Origin: Labia minor
Taxonomy: Eukaryota; Arthropoda; Insecta; Dermaptera; Spongiphoridae
Direction: 5' to 3'
Length of the DNA stretch: 64,000 nucleotides
NCBI GenBank assembly: GCA_963082975.1
Contig: OY720344.1
Location: 34,154,033-34,218,032, forward strand
Of the stretch, positions 35,726 through 48,480 are shown in pieces (position 1 is the first letter of the stretch; the number at the start of each line of letters is the position of its first letter). The position numbers and the translations under genes were made by a program. The notes beneath the pieces are model-generated. The model saw only the letters and a list, made by a program, of their open reading frames with translations. It made no database searches and was not told where the DNA came from.

Positions 35726-36126
35726 AATAACGATATTGTCTAATTGTTCAGGAAACAGGTCACCTCTTGGATATTGATGAAACTTCGCCGGTGGATTCCT
35801 TGTTTAATTCTAAGAAACTTTTTCCTTAGACAATATAGAGGGTGTCTTCTAGTTTTCGAGATTAAAATGATTAAAGTTTGAATATTACACACACACATTA
35901 CATTACATATACATTCATTGGACACACATATTTATGTTTTATTGATTTGGCCAGTAGAGGGCTTCACCTTCGCTGCTGAGAGTCCAATGGATGTTTATGT
36001 AGAAGAGACCTCTATATTACCTAAGGAAAAAGTTTCTTAGAATTAAACAAGGAACCTTCTGGCGAAGTTTCATCAAAAGCCGAGAGGTTCCCCGTGTTTC
36101 CAGAACAATTACCAGATATTGTTATT
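35726..36126. mobile_element. Large foldback element (about 400 bp imperfect palindrome)
   Basis: The outer termini AATAACGATATTG (from 35726) and its mirror CAGATATTGTTATT (to 36126) continue inward through AATTGTTC and GGAAAC words. They reach GATGAAACTTCGCC and a perfect 34-bp arm match (35796-35829 against 36021-36054). Each arm is at least 105 bp. The central 150 bp include an (AC)n run, ATTCATTGGAC against GTCCAATGGAT as a further inverted match, and CCAGTAGAGGGC. There is no transposase. This is a MITE or foldback transposon of unassigned superfamily; the target duplication is not resolved. A 61-codon reverse frame over the left arm is incidental. Confidence 0.75.
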
Positions 36127-37300
36127 TAAATAAATAAATAATTGAATATATAAAATTATGTAAATCTTTCTATTTAGCATCTTGTAGTTCTTACTTAGTA
36201 GTCTTGCTATTTTTGTTAAGTTTCAGATCGTATATTAAGATTATTCTTTGGTATTTCATTTTAAGATTGAAATATGTACATATACAATTATTTCAAAAAT
36301 AAAATTTTAAAAATAAAAATTTATGTAGAACATTATGTAATTCATTAAATTAATGATCATTTTGTCTATCGCTATAATCTTTAAAAAAGATATTCATTAA
36401 GATAAAAGATTTAATTTAAGTTTCTTTTAAATAATTATATTTTCAATGAGTAATTCCCATCAGAACGATCAACTTATTTGTTTATGAATGTCTTATATAT
36501 GCCATAATATATTATTAAACATTCTTATTTATCTTTAAACTGCTTAAGATTTTATTTATGATACATGAAAATATGTAAAATTTCTCATCTCAAGTCGATT
36601 TCAAACATGAAATATTTCCTAATTTAAAATTTAAAAGATTTATAGACATAATATATTCAAAGTATTATTTTATTTTTTAATTAATTATTTTATATTATAT
36701 AAATCATATCCCATACTCTTATTTTACCAAGTAGATGTGATATTTACCCGGAACAATAAAATTACAATCCAGAACCGAAAGTAATTAACTTGATACTAAA
36801 CACAATGATCTTAAAATTAGATTATTTTTGTTTTTTGTTTAAAGCAAAATAAATAAATTAAACGTATTTAGGCTGAACATTTTTTTTAACTTTAAATTTT
36901 AAATATATTATATGCAAGTAAATTTAATCAAAATTTCTTAACAGGATATATAAAATATTAAAATATAAAATTATCTTATATAAAAAGTAAAAAAAAAATA
37001 TTATTAACTATATAAATTTAAATTTATATACCATAATAAGTTTTTTATAGGATAATTTAGTATTCTAAACTAAAGAAAATATAAATTATAAATAAATTAT
37101 ACTAAGCGATATTTTTTATATTTCATTTATTAATTAATCACATGATGAAATATTATTATTTATTGTAATAAAATCTAATTAAATAATATTATTAAAGTGA
37201 CTGAGAAAATTTTATTACTTTCGAGAAAAAACGAAATGGAAGTTATAATAATTTAACTAAAATAGAGAAATGTTTAATGTTTGTTAAGGGTTGACTGATA
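36127..37300. other. AT-rich interval without a gene
   Basis: AT-rich filler, no features beyond short A/T runs. Confidence 0.6.
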
Positions 37301-37304
37301 AGTA

Positions 37305-38060
37305 ATCATTTGATCCATTGATTCGGTCATTGGAAATCGCCCAGAGAAACGAACCAGAAGTTTAGAAATGTCAAATGACTTGAAGCATTTGCATGGACTA
37401 AAGAAGCCGACATGCCAGAAGCCCTTCGAGCTCATTAAGGGTCTTATCAGGTCGCTGGGGGTGGTTTGGAGGGTTGTGCGCCTGGTTGGTTAACGTTTTT
37501 AACGAGCGCCTGGCGTTATGGCTAAGTGGACTTGCCTGGCATAGAAATCAGTGGAATAATAATAAATGATTGGAGGGTTTTGAATTAGATGGAAAAAAAT
37601 AAAATATAAAAAAAAAACACTTAAGAGCGTGGAATATTAAATATCGAGCTTCTCATTATCCAAGTTGAAAGGCAGCCAGCCGACTTTTAAATTCGAAGGT
37701 CAGATTTATGCCAGGGGGGTTTGAGCCCCTTAAAAAGGGGGACAGATGCACAACGCAGGTGTGGATATTCTAACCTGATCGTGTTTTCATTGGTTCGCAC
37801 TCTTTTAGGACAACAGGTGCAAGCTGATTGGCCAAGATATACGCCTACCGCCCCTGAATTTCAGGGTAAGAAAATTATAGGGGAAGCTCAGCCTCCATTT
37901 CGAACAAATCCGCCACATGGACGTCTTTCTAGTCAACAAGATACAAAAGGATATTTTTTTTCATTAAATCATAAAAAAAGATAATTTTATTGGCTAATAG
38001 GCTCCAGAAATTAACGATTCGAACACAGATGGTCATTCCAGTCCCCCAAGGCAACAAACA
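37305..38060. other. Candidate regulatory island with octamer, GATA and E-box words
   Basis: Two unique GC-rich blocks. In 37310-37560: a perfect POU octamer ATTTGCAT (37387-37394), ATGTCAAATGAC upstream, GTCTTATCAGG (GATA) near 37441 and GTTGGTTAACG near 37484. In 37660-38060: TCAGATTTATGCC near 37700, GCAGGTGTGG (T-box-like) near 37757, ACAACAGGTGCAAGC (E-box CAGGTG) near 37811 and GATTGGCC (CCAAT in reverse). The 87-codon frame 37721-37984 has no ATG start at its listed beginning and no domain. Confidence 0.45.
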
Positions 38061-40010
38061 TCTTTTTGATAGGGAAAATATCCTTATTAGTGTCAATTTC
38101 TGGAAACTTAAATGAAATCACTTTGACAAAAAAATACTGGTTAAAATTAATAATAATTAAGTACTTTAATTACAAATATAATGAAAATATATATAAATTA
38201 ATTATTTTAGAATATATTGTGCAATAATCTCATTTAATGTTTATTATTCTTTGTCATTAATCTCTCTCTCTTTACATATATATATATATATTAGCATTTA
38301 GAATGTAGCATAGGTATTTTAATTATCCTAAATTATGCATATATTAATTTTATAAGTTATTGTAATTAGTGAGAGATTAGAATAGCTATTTATTTAAACA
38401 TAACTAGATTTGTTCCTTTAATGTTAAAATATTATTATAAGATAATAAGTACTCACTTTTTTGAATTTTATAATTAAGATTCATAAAGAACAACACACAC
38501 TCACCTAAAACAAAAATAAACTATATTAGTAAAATTCAAATTAAACATGATCAGTAATAAATGTTAATATATGTTATATATATATATATATATATATAAT
38601 GTTTGTTTAATTTTAGGGGAAAAAAATTCATACATTAAATAAGTTGTTGATTTTTTTATTATTTTTTTTTTATTAATTGTAATAAATTTAAAGAAAATAT
38701 ATCAAATTAATTTGATTAAACTGAGAAAAAAAAACTGGTTGTTTGCCTGATTAGTGGTGATTATTAAATCATTTTGAAAACAAATCCTAATTCTAAGCGA
38801 CCCACATCCCCGAGTGGCTGGCTATACGGGCTGCCATCATTCCTCGCTCTCCCCGAACTGGGTTAATAATAATTGATGACTAATTGAGTCTTTTTTTTTC
38901 TTCTTTGTAATTTATTTCTTCCACGGTTCTCCTCTCTTCTTGGCATCTCCATTATACCTTTTAAATAAACAATAGTGATAGAATTTGGAGATTGAATAAT
39001 GAAGATTGATGGACTTGAAAATTTCGCCTATTTATTATATGATTAGATCCATTAGCGTACAGAGAGCGCGATTTGACAACAATAGTAACTGTTTTATTTT
39101 TAATTTTTTTTTTATTTTATTTTAATAATCATTTGAGCTATATTTGAAAAAGGTTTTTTGAAAGTAAAAAAAAAAAACAATCATATCTCAATTTCGGATC
39201 TGAACAAAAACAGGTGAGGATTTTTATTATAAATGCATATAATGTATAAAACTCTTTCAACTTTTTAGAAAAATAGAGATAATTATTAATTATATCAATT
39301 TTTTTCAAATAATATTAGAAATATAATTTAAATGAATATTTAAATTAAGAATAGACTCTCTATACAAGACCACATTTCTCTATTTTTATCCCTGCTGGAA
39401 AATAACAAGTATATTTTCAAAAGAATTATGATCAACTGTTGTAAAAGGGGCTATTTTCTCCAAATTTCATTTCTCTTATTAGCCTTTTATTCCAAGACAT
39501 AAATTAAAATATGTAGATATAATTGATCTGATCAAAAGTAAACAAAATAAAAAATAATTTTAAAATTAATAATAAAATAAATATTGGAATAAAATAAAAA
39601 TATATAAATAAATTTATTTTCAAAAAATATAAATTGTTATTTAATTTTTAAATTTAAAAAAAATAGCAGAATTTACATCATATTTTTAAAAAAAAATAGT
39701 GAAATAATTTTTTTCTTTTTTTAAATTTATTTAAAAATAATAATAAATAACTATATAAGCTTATAAGCTATTAAGACACAGTCTACTAAGAATAACATTG
39801 AGAACTCTATTTAGTATAATTGTTTAAATAAGTTTAAATAGATAATTATTTCTATAAAGGTAGAAAAAATCATTTTCAAAATATCTTAGGTTTATTTTTT
39901 TAAGATTTAGTATTTTTTTTTATTCTTTCAAGGACTAAAAATATCAAAAAAAAAATTCATAATCATTATCTAATTAAATTTCAATCCAAATCTCTTTATA
40001 ACTTCTTAAA
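38061..40010. other. AT-rich interval with one small island
   Basis: AT-rich filler with (TA)n near 38577-38598. The patch 38795-38885 (CACATCCCCGAGTGGCTGG, GGGTTAATAATAATTGATG) is a small unique island. No genes. Confidence 0.5.
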
Positions 40011-40014
40011 ACGA

Positions 40015-40300
40015 ATTTATGAAGGCAATAGAGACATCGCCTTCCAATTGGGTTCTCACTTTTATGGGGGGTAAAATAAAAAAATCAAATTAATAGAGGG
40101 TTAAAATAAGAAGATGGAAAAAACAAAGATGGAGAATTGAGGTGCAACTTAATTCAAGAGTGGATGGAAGAAGAGAGGGTCTGACTGGCCGGAAGCAGCT
40201 TGCGATTGGGCCCCCGATGGCATCCAACATGGTATCCCCACAGGTAACCAGAAACACTCACGCAACCCGATAGACGCCACCTTTGTATTTGGAGGAAAAA
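40015..40300. other. Candidate regulatory island
   Basis: Unique blocks around 40020-40080 (TTCCAATTGGGTTCTCAC) and 40170-40290 (CTGGCCGGAAGCAGC, GATTGGGCCCCCGATGG, CCCACAGGTAACCAG). No frame. Regulatory role only inferred. Confidence 0.38.
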
Positions 40301-40905
40301 CCTTCAGGAAATATATATTTTTTTTTTTAATATCAAAACCGATCCTGAAAGAGTCATAGATAATTTGTGGCCGTGAGGTGAATAATTATTAGTTGTCGAT
40401 TGTATAGTTATCGAAAGAAATCAAATGGCATTTGGTAGATGAACATCTTTTTCAAGGTCTGGACCTAGATATAATTTGACACTACCTATTCATCTATTGA
40501 TAGAAATTAAATAACAGTTATTGAAAATATTTAACTCTTTAATAAAAATACATATATAACATATATCGAATTTTCCCTCGATTTATTTTCATTCTCATGG
40601 TCGTTTACTCTTCACAAAAAAAGGTATTTCCCTAAAATGGTAATTTCACATTTTCCATTTTATATTTTCCAATTGTCTTCGCCACCATTTGGTCGTTTAT
40701 TAATGTTACAGAAAAAATCCATCAAATATTAAAAAAAAAATAATAATAATAAAAATAATAATTCATCACGATTTTATGGAAATTATTATTTTTTTTTTAT
40801 TTTCTTTTCCCTCGTTATAGTAAAAAAAATGATTATTCGCTGATAATAAATTCAAATCAAGTCACTTTTACTGAAGGGAGATTTATTTTGTATATTTAAT
40901 ATGTT
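40301..40905. other. AT-rich interval without a gene
   Basis: AT-rich with A and T runs; nothing supported. Confidence 0.55.
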
Positions 40906-40909
40906 TTTT

Positions 40910-41240
40910 TCTCATCCCGCCCGGATGACGTTTGTCAAATGATTAATGAAATGCTTGTCTTCTGACACTCCTCCTCTGCCGGGCCATCATACCTTCATCC
41001 ACCCACCTTAACCCCGCCGTCACTCATTTTCAAATGTCTCTTGTTAGTTCCGAGGAGGGTAATCAAACATTTGATTTGATGTTTCCCGATCGATGTTGAC
41101 ATTTCGATGGAGGGTGAGCGAGACATTGATAGAGGAAAGCTTGGCTGATAACAGCACTTTAATTAGAAACGGACCCTCTTCAACTTGATTGGGAAAATTA
41201 TAGGGTACAGTTCATTTATACTCTGATACGAAGAATTAGC
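40910..41240. other. Candidate regulatory island with TCF- and homeodomain-like words
   Basis: Contains CGGATGACGTTTGTCAAATG then ATTAATGAAATG near 40922-40955, AATCAAACATTTGATTTGATG (palindromic ATCAAA/TTTGAT, TCF-like) near 41061, CCGATCGATGTTGACATTTCG near 41086, GGCTGATAACAGC (GATA) near 41144 and TTTAATTAGAAACGG. Unique, sharp-edged, and without a frame. Confidence 0.45.
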
Positions 41241-43217
41241 TAATCATATCAATGAAGACAAGTATAATTTACCTACTCGAGGTGAAATATACTAATCTAA
41301 TAATGATAATAATAATAACAATGATAAAAATAATAATATAATAAATTTTAAAATCAATTAAAAAATTAAAAATATTTATCTGGTCTATAAAAAATTATTC
41401 TAATAAATTAATTAATAACTACATAAATAAATGTGGATTTAAAATAAAAATCCAAATTTTTTATTCTCTCTCTCTCTATTAAATAATAATAAATTACAAG
41501 CATCGTTCTAAATTTATAAAAATGAAAAGAATAGAATTTATTATTCTAATAAAGAATAATTAATTTTCTTTTTTTTTTATTCTTAGATAAAATCAATAGA
41601 TTTTATATTATAGCAAAGAATACAAAGAAATAAAACAATGTAAAATTTAAATTTAAATTTAAATATAGATATAAATTAAATTAATAAAATGGTAATCCTA
41701 TTAAATGATAATAATTTGCTCTTTTTTAGAATTAAAATAAAATATTTATTAATAAAATAATGATATAATATATTCTTCGTTTAAAGAGTACAATTTCTCT
41801 TCCTTCTATTACAAATACTAATGTATAATATATATGTATATATAATAAGAAGAAATATTGTTAATTAATTTCAAAAGAAGCTTTTCTAGAAATACCATAA
41901 GTGTTTAATATATAAAGAAAATTTAAAATTAGAAAATATATTATAACAAAATGTTGTTTAATAATAATTTATAATTTTTAATCTCAAAAATCAGATATAA
42001 TTCTTTCATAAGTATAATATAATACTAAATATATATCTTTATAAAATTCTTTTTTATTTCAACTCATTCAAAATGAAACAGCAATTATATACAGGTTGCA
42101 TTTTTTTAAAATTTATGATCTTGTTACAATCTAATTCTTATAAAAATTTATTTATTTAACCATAGGGGGAGAAATGTTCGAATATCAACTGCGATAGTAT
42201 CTAAGTAATAAATTGTCCTTATTTTCACCTAATGCACTTTAAGTAGGTATATATTCAAAACCCTCACCTTTTTTAACCGATATCAGTATTAATATCGACG
42301 CTATGTTGAATTATATCCATACTTGACTGATATTCAATCATTTTATGTATAAATATAAATCTTGCTATAATAATATACGAAATAACGGTCAATTTCACTT
42401 AAGATTTATCTCTAGTGTGTATAAAAATGCCGTGACACGTGATTATAAATTTCCACAAGCAAGAGGCCGTCAACATCTAATCCCCATATTTTGAATTGTG
42501 GAGATATTTATTTATTTATTTAATCTAATTATTTAATGAAAAGATTGAAATTATTTGCTTCTACTGATAAAGCATAGAATAATTCATATCATTAGATATA
42601 AAATATTTATTTCTCTATCTATAATTATTTATTACTGTCTCAATATTCTAATGAATTGATATTAGAGAGGAGATAAATTGAAAGAAAGAGGGAAGATTGC
42701 ATAAATGAATAATGCTGATAATATCTTCTGGATAATAAATAAATAAATAAATAAACAATCACTATTATTAATAATTAATGAAAATAGATACTAATCGTTA
42801 ATTTCTTTTCAAATTTGATTATTAGATATAAAGATAGTTGGAGTATGTAAATGTTTAAATAAAATAGATATATTAAATATTATAGGATAATATAATATAT
42901 AAATGTTGAGATTAATTTTTTATTTACAAAAAATTATTGTAATTTTTAATCTATTCTTAGAAAAAATGGATACTTAAATAAACTAAAATTAATTAATTAA
43001 TTAACTTTATAATTAAATTTTAGAAAATAATAAGCATAAATATGCAAAAATCATTAAAATAAGTACCTTATAATGTTAAAAACTGAATTTTTTATGTATC
43101 TAAAAGATATTTAAGTTAAAGTCAATATACTTCTAAAATTAATTATTTTTTTAAAGATTTTTGAATCCAAACTCACTCTAAACATTTTCATTTTTATATT
43201 TTGAATGAATTTTTAAA
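41241..43217. other. AT-rich interval without a gene
   Basis: Extended AT-rich filler including a TCTC run (about 41465-41478) and a slightly more complex patch at 42290-42500. No open frame or structured repeat. Confidence 0.55.
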
Positions 43218-43275
43218 ATTATAACCCTCGACTCCAAGTTTTGAATCTCACAATCTTACCCCTTGAGATAATAAA
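43218..43275 (-). mobile_element. tRNA-like SINE head, degenerate
   Basis: Read on the minus strand, TATCTCAAGGGGTAAGATTG followed by AAAACTTGGAGTCGAGGGTT aligns along its length with the plus-strand head at 25417-25470 (TATCTTAGTGGCAAAATTC, then GACTTGGGAACGACGGTTC). The B box has decayed to GGTTATAATTTT. Not a working tRNA. Confidence 0.4.
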
Positions 43276-43364
43276 TTAATATTAAATTATAATGTGTCTA
43301 TGAGATGATTTTTTACCCTTTTAAACCAATTTTATTAATAACTTGTAAGTATTTTTTATTAAAT

Positions 43365-43367
<3 letters not shown>

Positions 43368-43404
<37 letters not shown>
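43368..43404. repeat. (AT)18 microsatellite
   Basis: Uninterrupted AT run of about 37 bp. Confidence 0.95.
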
Positions 43405-43409
<5 letters not shown>

Positions 43410-43739
43410 CATGGTTAAGTCATGTTATTATTTTTCAAAATTAGCATCTTATTAAATAAGTGTAGATTATAATTTTCACAAAATTTCATTTTAAGAGAAA
43501 TGGTAAAATCTAAAGAGAAGAATTTTTGAAATAAAACAAATAGGTTCTGTATTTCGTTAACATCAATAATAAGCTTGTTAGAATCAAAGGAAAATAAAAA
43601 TAAAAATAAATAATGTAATGAAATTTGTTCTCTTAAAAAAAAGTCAATTTCAAATGTTTGTGTTCTGCATTTGAATAATTTCTAATCTCATTCAAATGAT
43701 TTGTCGTTTCTTTCTTGTTTTTCTTTTGTGAAAGACATG

Positions 43740-43985
43740 CTTAAATGGGCATAACATCCAAGAGCGCTTTGAATTCAATCAGCTATTGATCTTCTTGACG
43801 CCTGGGAGAGAAGGGTTTCCACCCCCGCTTTCGACTACTTCCTCAGAAGCTTATTCCGTGACCAAAATCGCAGCACGCGAAGGCGCTAACGACCCCCGAA
43901 ATGCGTGCGTGTCTCTCTCCCTACTAGAAAACAGTCACACACACACAAATACACCCATTTTCTCTCTCTCTCTCGACATTTGTAT
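43740..43985. other. GC-richer island
   Basis: Unique block with CTTCTTGACGCCTGGGAG near 43791, CAAAATCGCAGCACGCG near 43863 and GAAATGCGTGCGTGTC, followed by (AC)n and (TC)n short runs. Overlapping 76-codon frames in two registers (43786-44016, 43905-44135) show no domain. Confidence 0.35.
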
Positions 43986-45120
43986 ACTAAAAGAACTAAA
44001 TATACCAACATTCTAGTAAGTTTATTTCTAATATTAGTCCATTTACTTTTCTATTCGATCGATCATCTTGTTATTATTATATCAGAAATCAGTGATCGTT
44101 TTGATAAAAAAAAATGCCGATTATACTCATATTAACAATGTATGTGATAAAATTCAACTAAAGTATAAATTAGGCTTAAATATTGGAAAAGAAAGAACTT
44201 TTAAAATGAGAAAATTTTGTTTTTTCGTAAAATGCTATCGTGTGAATCGTTTAAAAAATTTATTTATTTTTCTTTTTAGTAATTTGAGTTTTACTATTTA
44301 TTAGTTATAATGTTGATAATAGCACGAATTTTATATTGATATATATTATAATTATTTTTTTTTTTTTGTTTTACCTTTAATGTCCTCTAAGAGTATAGAA
44401 AATTTATAACTCTAGTCTAGACATTTTTAAAATTAAATATAATCCAGAGTATATTTTGAATAGATAAAAATGTATAATAAATATTTATTATTATTTACAT
44501 ACATGATTTATTGGAAAAATTTTGCAAAATTTTATTTTAGATAAATCTCTTCATCAGATTATTATTCAAAAAAATAAATAAATAAATAAATACAGACTAA
44601 TAAAACTAACATTATAATAAGCAGAAAATATTATTTCAAGGTCTTAGAGAAGATGAATAATCCGGATATGTAATATACTTAAAATAATGTAATAAATATA
44701 TGTTATAGAAAAAATTCCGTTCACTGAAGTAGATAATAATAATGAGTTATATGGTTTATATATAATATACTTATATATATAGATTCGTGACGGTCTCTAT
44801 ATCTCCACATGTGAAGTCATTAGTTTGAAGATAGCAATGTGAATATATTGAAATCAAAATATTATATTTTATTTATTTATTATTATTATTATAATTTAAA
44901 ATTCAATTCAATATAAATTTAATTTTCATAAAATTATAATTATATATTTGGCTATGAACCTTTAATTATTTTCTATGGAGTAAGTAACATTCCCTTCTAA
45001 ATATATATATATATATATAAAATAAGTAAATAATTTTAATTAAACCTCTTTTTCAAAAGGTGAATAGTATAGAATTACATAAACACCAGTTTTATTTATT
45101 CATTAAGCATTTTTCCGATA
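43986..45120. other. AT-rich interval without a gene
   Basis: AT-rich filler; small (AAAT)n at about 44571-44591 and (TA)n near 45001-45020. Nothing supported. Confidence 0.55.
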
Positions 45121-45124
45121 GTTG

Positions 45125-45370
45125 AAATAATCACGTCTCTAAGGCCCATAATGGATTCAATTGATATCGATTTCAGGCAGATAAAAGCAGCGGGAAGTAA
45201 AACAGATCACTTTCTCGTCGACCTTTGACCGTAGTATTGCAGGGGTGAGAAACAAAACCATTTAGCTAAGTGTGATATCTTATTTGGAAGATTGCCAGGG
45301 CGGTGTATGAAAAATGACCCACAATTTGTTCTTTTCCTATACCACCGACCCCTGCCATTAGTACTCTGCA
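45125..45370. promoter_or_regulatory. Candidate regulatory island containing a DR1 nuclear-receptor site
   Basis: At 45219-45230 the sequence CGACCTTTGACC reads on the minus strand as GGTCA-A-AGGTCG, two hexamer half-sites in direct repeat with one base between, the HNF4/RXR-type DR1 arrangement. The surrounding block is unique, GC-richer and includes TTGATATCGATTTC, CAGATCACTTTCTCG and GCCAGGGCGGTG. No frame. Motif identity is seen; function is inferred. Confidence 0.45.
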
Positions 45371-45950
45371 TTATTAATTCGATAAATTCTAAATGGAAAA
45401 TTGTGAGAATATTATTTATTTTAACCTATAAGCTGTGATTAATAGGAATAGTAGAAAATGAATATGAAAACATTTACTTAGGAAAATCACCGCAAAGTTT
45501 ATTTTAATGGCTGCTATATTCTTCCTTATTTATTATACTTTACATTAGTAAACATACTTTTAAATCAACTTAAAAAATATTAATGTTATATTTATTGTTA
45601 ATAAAAATTAATTATTTAATTTCTATACTGAAATTCATTAATATTTATTTTTAAGAATCAATTAAAATGATTAAATAAATATGCATAGGTATACCTATTA
45701 TTTAGGTAATGAATGAAAACAATCAAACATTTTTTAAGAATTGCAGATTCAATTAATTACCATCATCATCATTTTTATTTATTAATCAAAATGAATCAAA
45801 CGCTTAAGGATAATCAAAATATTTATTTTTTATTTTTATTTTTGCGGTCTTCTTTCCCTTTCCCCTCTCCCCCCGTCATTATTCTTCTTGAATGAATTAA
45901 GTATTCTTATTTTGTTTTGCAATCGCTAGAAATAACCCTTGAAATGTTTA
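45371..45950. other. AT-rich interval without a gene
   Basis: AT-rich filler ending in a TTTCCCTTTCCCC pyrimidine stretch near 45850. Frame 45713-45895 is low complexity. Confidence 0.55.
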
Positions 45951-46445
45951 AAGAGCCCTTTTCCCTTTAATGTTTACGTTTTATAGCGGCAGTGATTTCC
46001 AATTTGTATGCATTGAGTTTGTCTGTCCCTTTAACCCCCCCTCCCTATCCTCCGCCACTTCCCCCCCCTCACAGTGCTAGAGACAAATCTCTCGACAATT
46101 ATTCGTTTGCATGTTCACTCGCTATATAGCAGTCGTATTATCCATTAAAAGTCTTAACAACAAATTGACTGGATACGCGTCGCTTTTAACGCCCTTTCCC
46201 TTTTAGGGCGACGTCCCAACACCCGAGGGGGTTATCAATTTAGCAAATGAATTTGGGCAGACGATCCTCTCTCCCTCTCACTCCCTTTTTGGCTCCACCC
46301 TTCGAAATGCGGCTTTCCGTCCCCTCCGTTCTCCAGCTTTCCAGCAAGTTTCCCCCACCCGACAGAGGGGGCGTGGCTTGTATCCCCTCTCTCCCAGATC
46401 TACCCTATGGCCACACTTCCCCACCGGGGATTAAATAAATGTCGC
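45951..46445. other. GC-rich, pyrimidine-rich island
   Basis: High C content with CCCCCC tracts near 46034 and 46062, then GGATACGCGTCGC near 46171, TTAGGGCGACGTCCC near 46203 and GAGGGGGCGTGGC near 46364 (CACC/GC-box-like in reverse). The 63-codon frame 46247-46438 is Pro/Leu/Ser-rich with no domain. It may be a regulatory element or a promoter-type CpG region. Confidence 0.4.
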
Positions 46446-46959
46446 ATTATCCATCATACATGGTAATTAATTGAACAGAGTTGACTCCCGGAATAGAATT
46501 ACACTGGTCAAAGAATATAAATCTGCATAATTGCACACCAAGCTTGAATATATTACCAGTCCATTTGGCGAGACTATTTCCATGATAAAATTTCGTGTAA
46601 ATTCAACAAGATTTGGAAAATGGGTTTTAATGTACCAATCCATTACAGTTAACATTCAAAAATGTTCACCTTATTAAAAACATATACACGGCTAAAAAAT
46701 GAATTATTAAATAAGAATTTGTTTAAATTTATGAAATAACAACAGATATCTCCTCTTTTTTTTTGTATTATCTTTCTAGATATTATATTGATTTTTAAAA
46801 CATAAAAAATAAATTCTTTTAATCATTTCGTATTTATTTTTCTTGATTATTGATAAAAATTTATTATAACTAATTATAATAACATTTGTATTTTGATGGG
46901 AATGATTTGTATATATATATATACAACTATTATTACAAACAATAAAATATTACTATTAT
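46446..46959. other. AT-rich interval without a gene
   Basis: The patch 46470-46660 is somewhat complex and covered by a 62-codon reverse frame with no recognisable domain; the rest is AT-rich filler. Confidence 0.45.
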
Positions 46960-47165
46960 TATTATTTGAAGATAGAGGCACCTAAGCAAATACGGCCATT
47001 TGTGCCTTAAATCATCCACCGTACAAGATAAATCTCATTTATCTTTCAAGCAAGCCTTACAGGGAGAATTTCATCTTCTTCGCCGGGTCACAGCCAGGCA
47101 AACAGTAAATTACTGATTCCATTCTGTCAGACTCATCGCTACCCAGGTAGATAAATTAGAAAGAA
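46960..47165. other. Candidate regulatory island with three GATA sites
   Basis: AGATAA at 47027-47032, TTATCT at 47039-47044 and AGATAA at 47149-47154 lie within about 130 bp. Further words are CGGCCATTTGTGCC near 46993, CGCCGGGTCACAGCC near 47080 and CAAACAGTAAATTACTG near 47099. Unique sequence with sharp edges and no frame. Confidence 0.45.
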
Positions 47166-48039
47166 TGTATTTTTCTTTTAGCCCAAAATCTATTGATTCA
47201 CTAAATAACTAATTAATAAATACAGCAAACAATAAATAAATAAATTTGAATAAATAATAAAAAATATATCCGCTCAAATAAGCGACTGTAAAAGGCCATT
47301 GAACATAACTAGAATATAATAAATAAATAAATAAGAAATAAACTATACAATAAATAATAACAGCAAGAACTAAACAATAAAAAATATGTTCAAATAAAAT
47401 ATATTAAATGTGTATTTAATATTAATATTGGAATAAAAATTCGTTATTATGATCAATTAAAAGAAAAAATACACATTTCAATTTCTAATTTTCTGTGTAA
47501 TATGTATATTTTTAAAAAGTTCAATTTAAATACATATTTTATTTAAGTATTTAAGTAATGGAAAGGGAAAATCAGGAAGTTTTATTTTTATTTTTTATAA
47601 TTCTAAAAAATAACATACTTTTAATAATATTTGTAGAATCCAAAATCGAAATGAAAAAAAAATGTGTTTTTCATGATTAAAAATAATTTACTTTAATATT
47701 AAATAGCAAAATAAATAATTAATAATAAATATTCCCATATTTCATAAGACAATTGGATGGAAAAGAGATATAAAAAAAAATTGATGTCATTATAAATTAT
47801 CAAAAATTTTTTTAAAGAGTTTCATGTTATCTGTATTTTATCTCTCTCATTTTAATAACTTGAAGAATTATTTGTTTTTATTAAAAATAAAAAAAAAAAA
47901 GAATATAAGAATATAAATGTTAATTTATTTTATTTTGCATTTTCATTTTTTTTTTTTTTTTAATTTTTAAATCGATCTTGAGCAAGTTTTTGCAAATGCC
48001 ATTTGATTCTCAAGGGGATAAAAAAAAAGTTTTGTATTG
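47166..48039. other. AT-rich interval without a gene
   Basis: AT-rich filler with AAAT runs and T tracts. Nothing supported. Confidence 0.6.
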
Positions 48040-48480
48040 AATCTCCTTCCAAAGCCCGATTGTTTGCCTAAGCGGCCCTGGTTCCTCTACTGGTGTCGGC
48101 CATCACGCACACACACTCTTCATCGGCAGAGCTCATCGACACCTCGGATCGCCGTGTGCGTGTCCACGTTGCCCGCGGGTCTCGGGTTCAGACCTCGATT
48201 AGGCTGTCATTAGGCGAGAGAGCGTGCCAGACCCGACGCCGGTGCTGAGTACCTCTCTTCTTGAAAGATGATTGAATTAGTAATCGCACTCCATTTGGAA
48301 AACACACCATGGCGGCGGCCTCGCAGAGAAAATCCTCCTCTCCTATTAATTATCGGTCGGGCTTGTGATGGAAATTGACGAAAAAATATTATAATTAACA
48401 TCTCACTTTTTCATCTTGAAGATCCTACTCTCTCATCCCCCCCCTCCCCCCTCCACCCCGCAGCAATCATCTTTTTATCC
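48040..48480. other. Candidate regulatory island
   Basis: Among the most GC-rich blocks: CTAAGCGGCCCTGG near 48068, CCACGTTGCCCGCGGG near 48162, GATTAGGCTGTCATTAGGC near 48197, and CACACCATGGCGGCGGCC near 48302 with the YY1/Pho-like ATGGCGG at 48309-48315. A C-rich stretch (CCCCCCCTCCCCCC) follows near 48438. The short reverse frame 48210-48401 has no domain. Confidence 0.45.

Noticed and set aside
37721..37984. 87-codon forward frame in a GC-rich island
   Set aside because: No ATG at the listed start, no recognisable domain; the motif content looks regulatory.
48170..48215. GGGTTCAGACC, looking like a tRNA B box
   Set aside because: One base short of the consensus spacing and no A box at the right distance.
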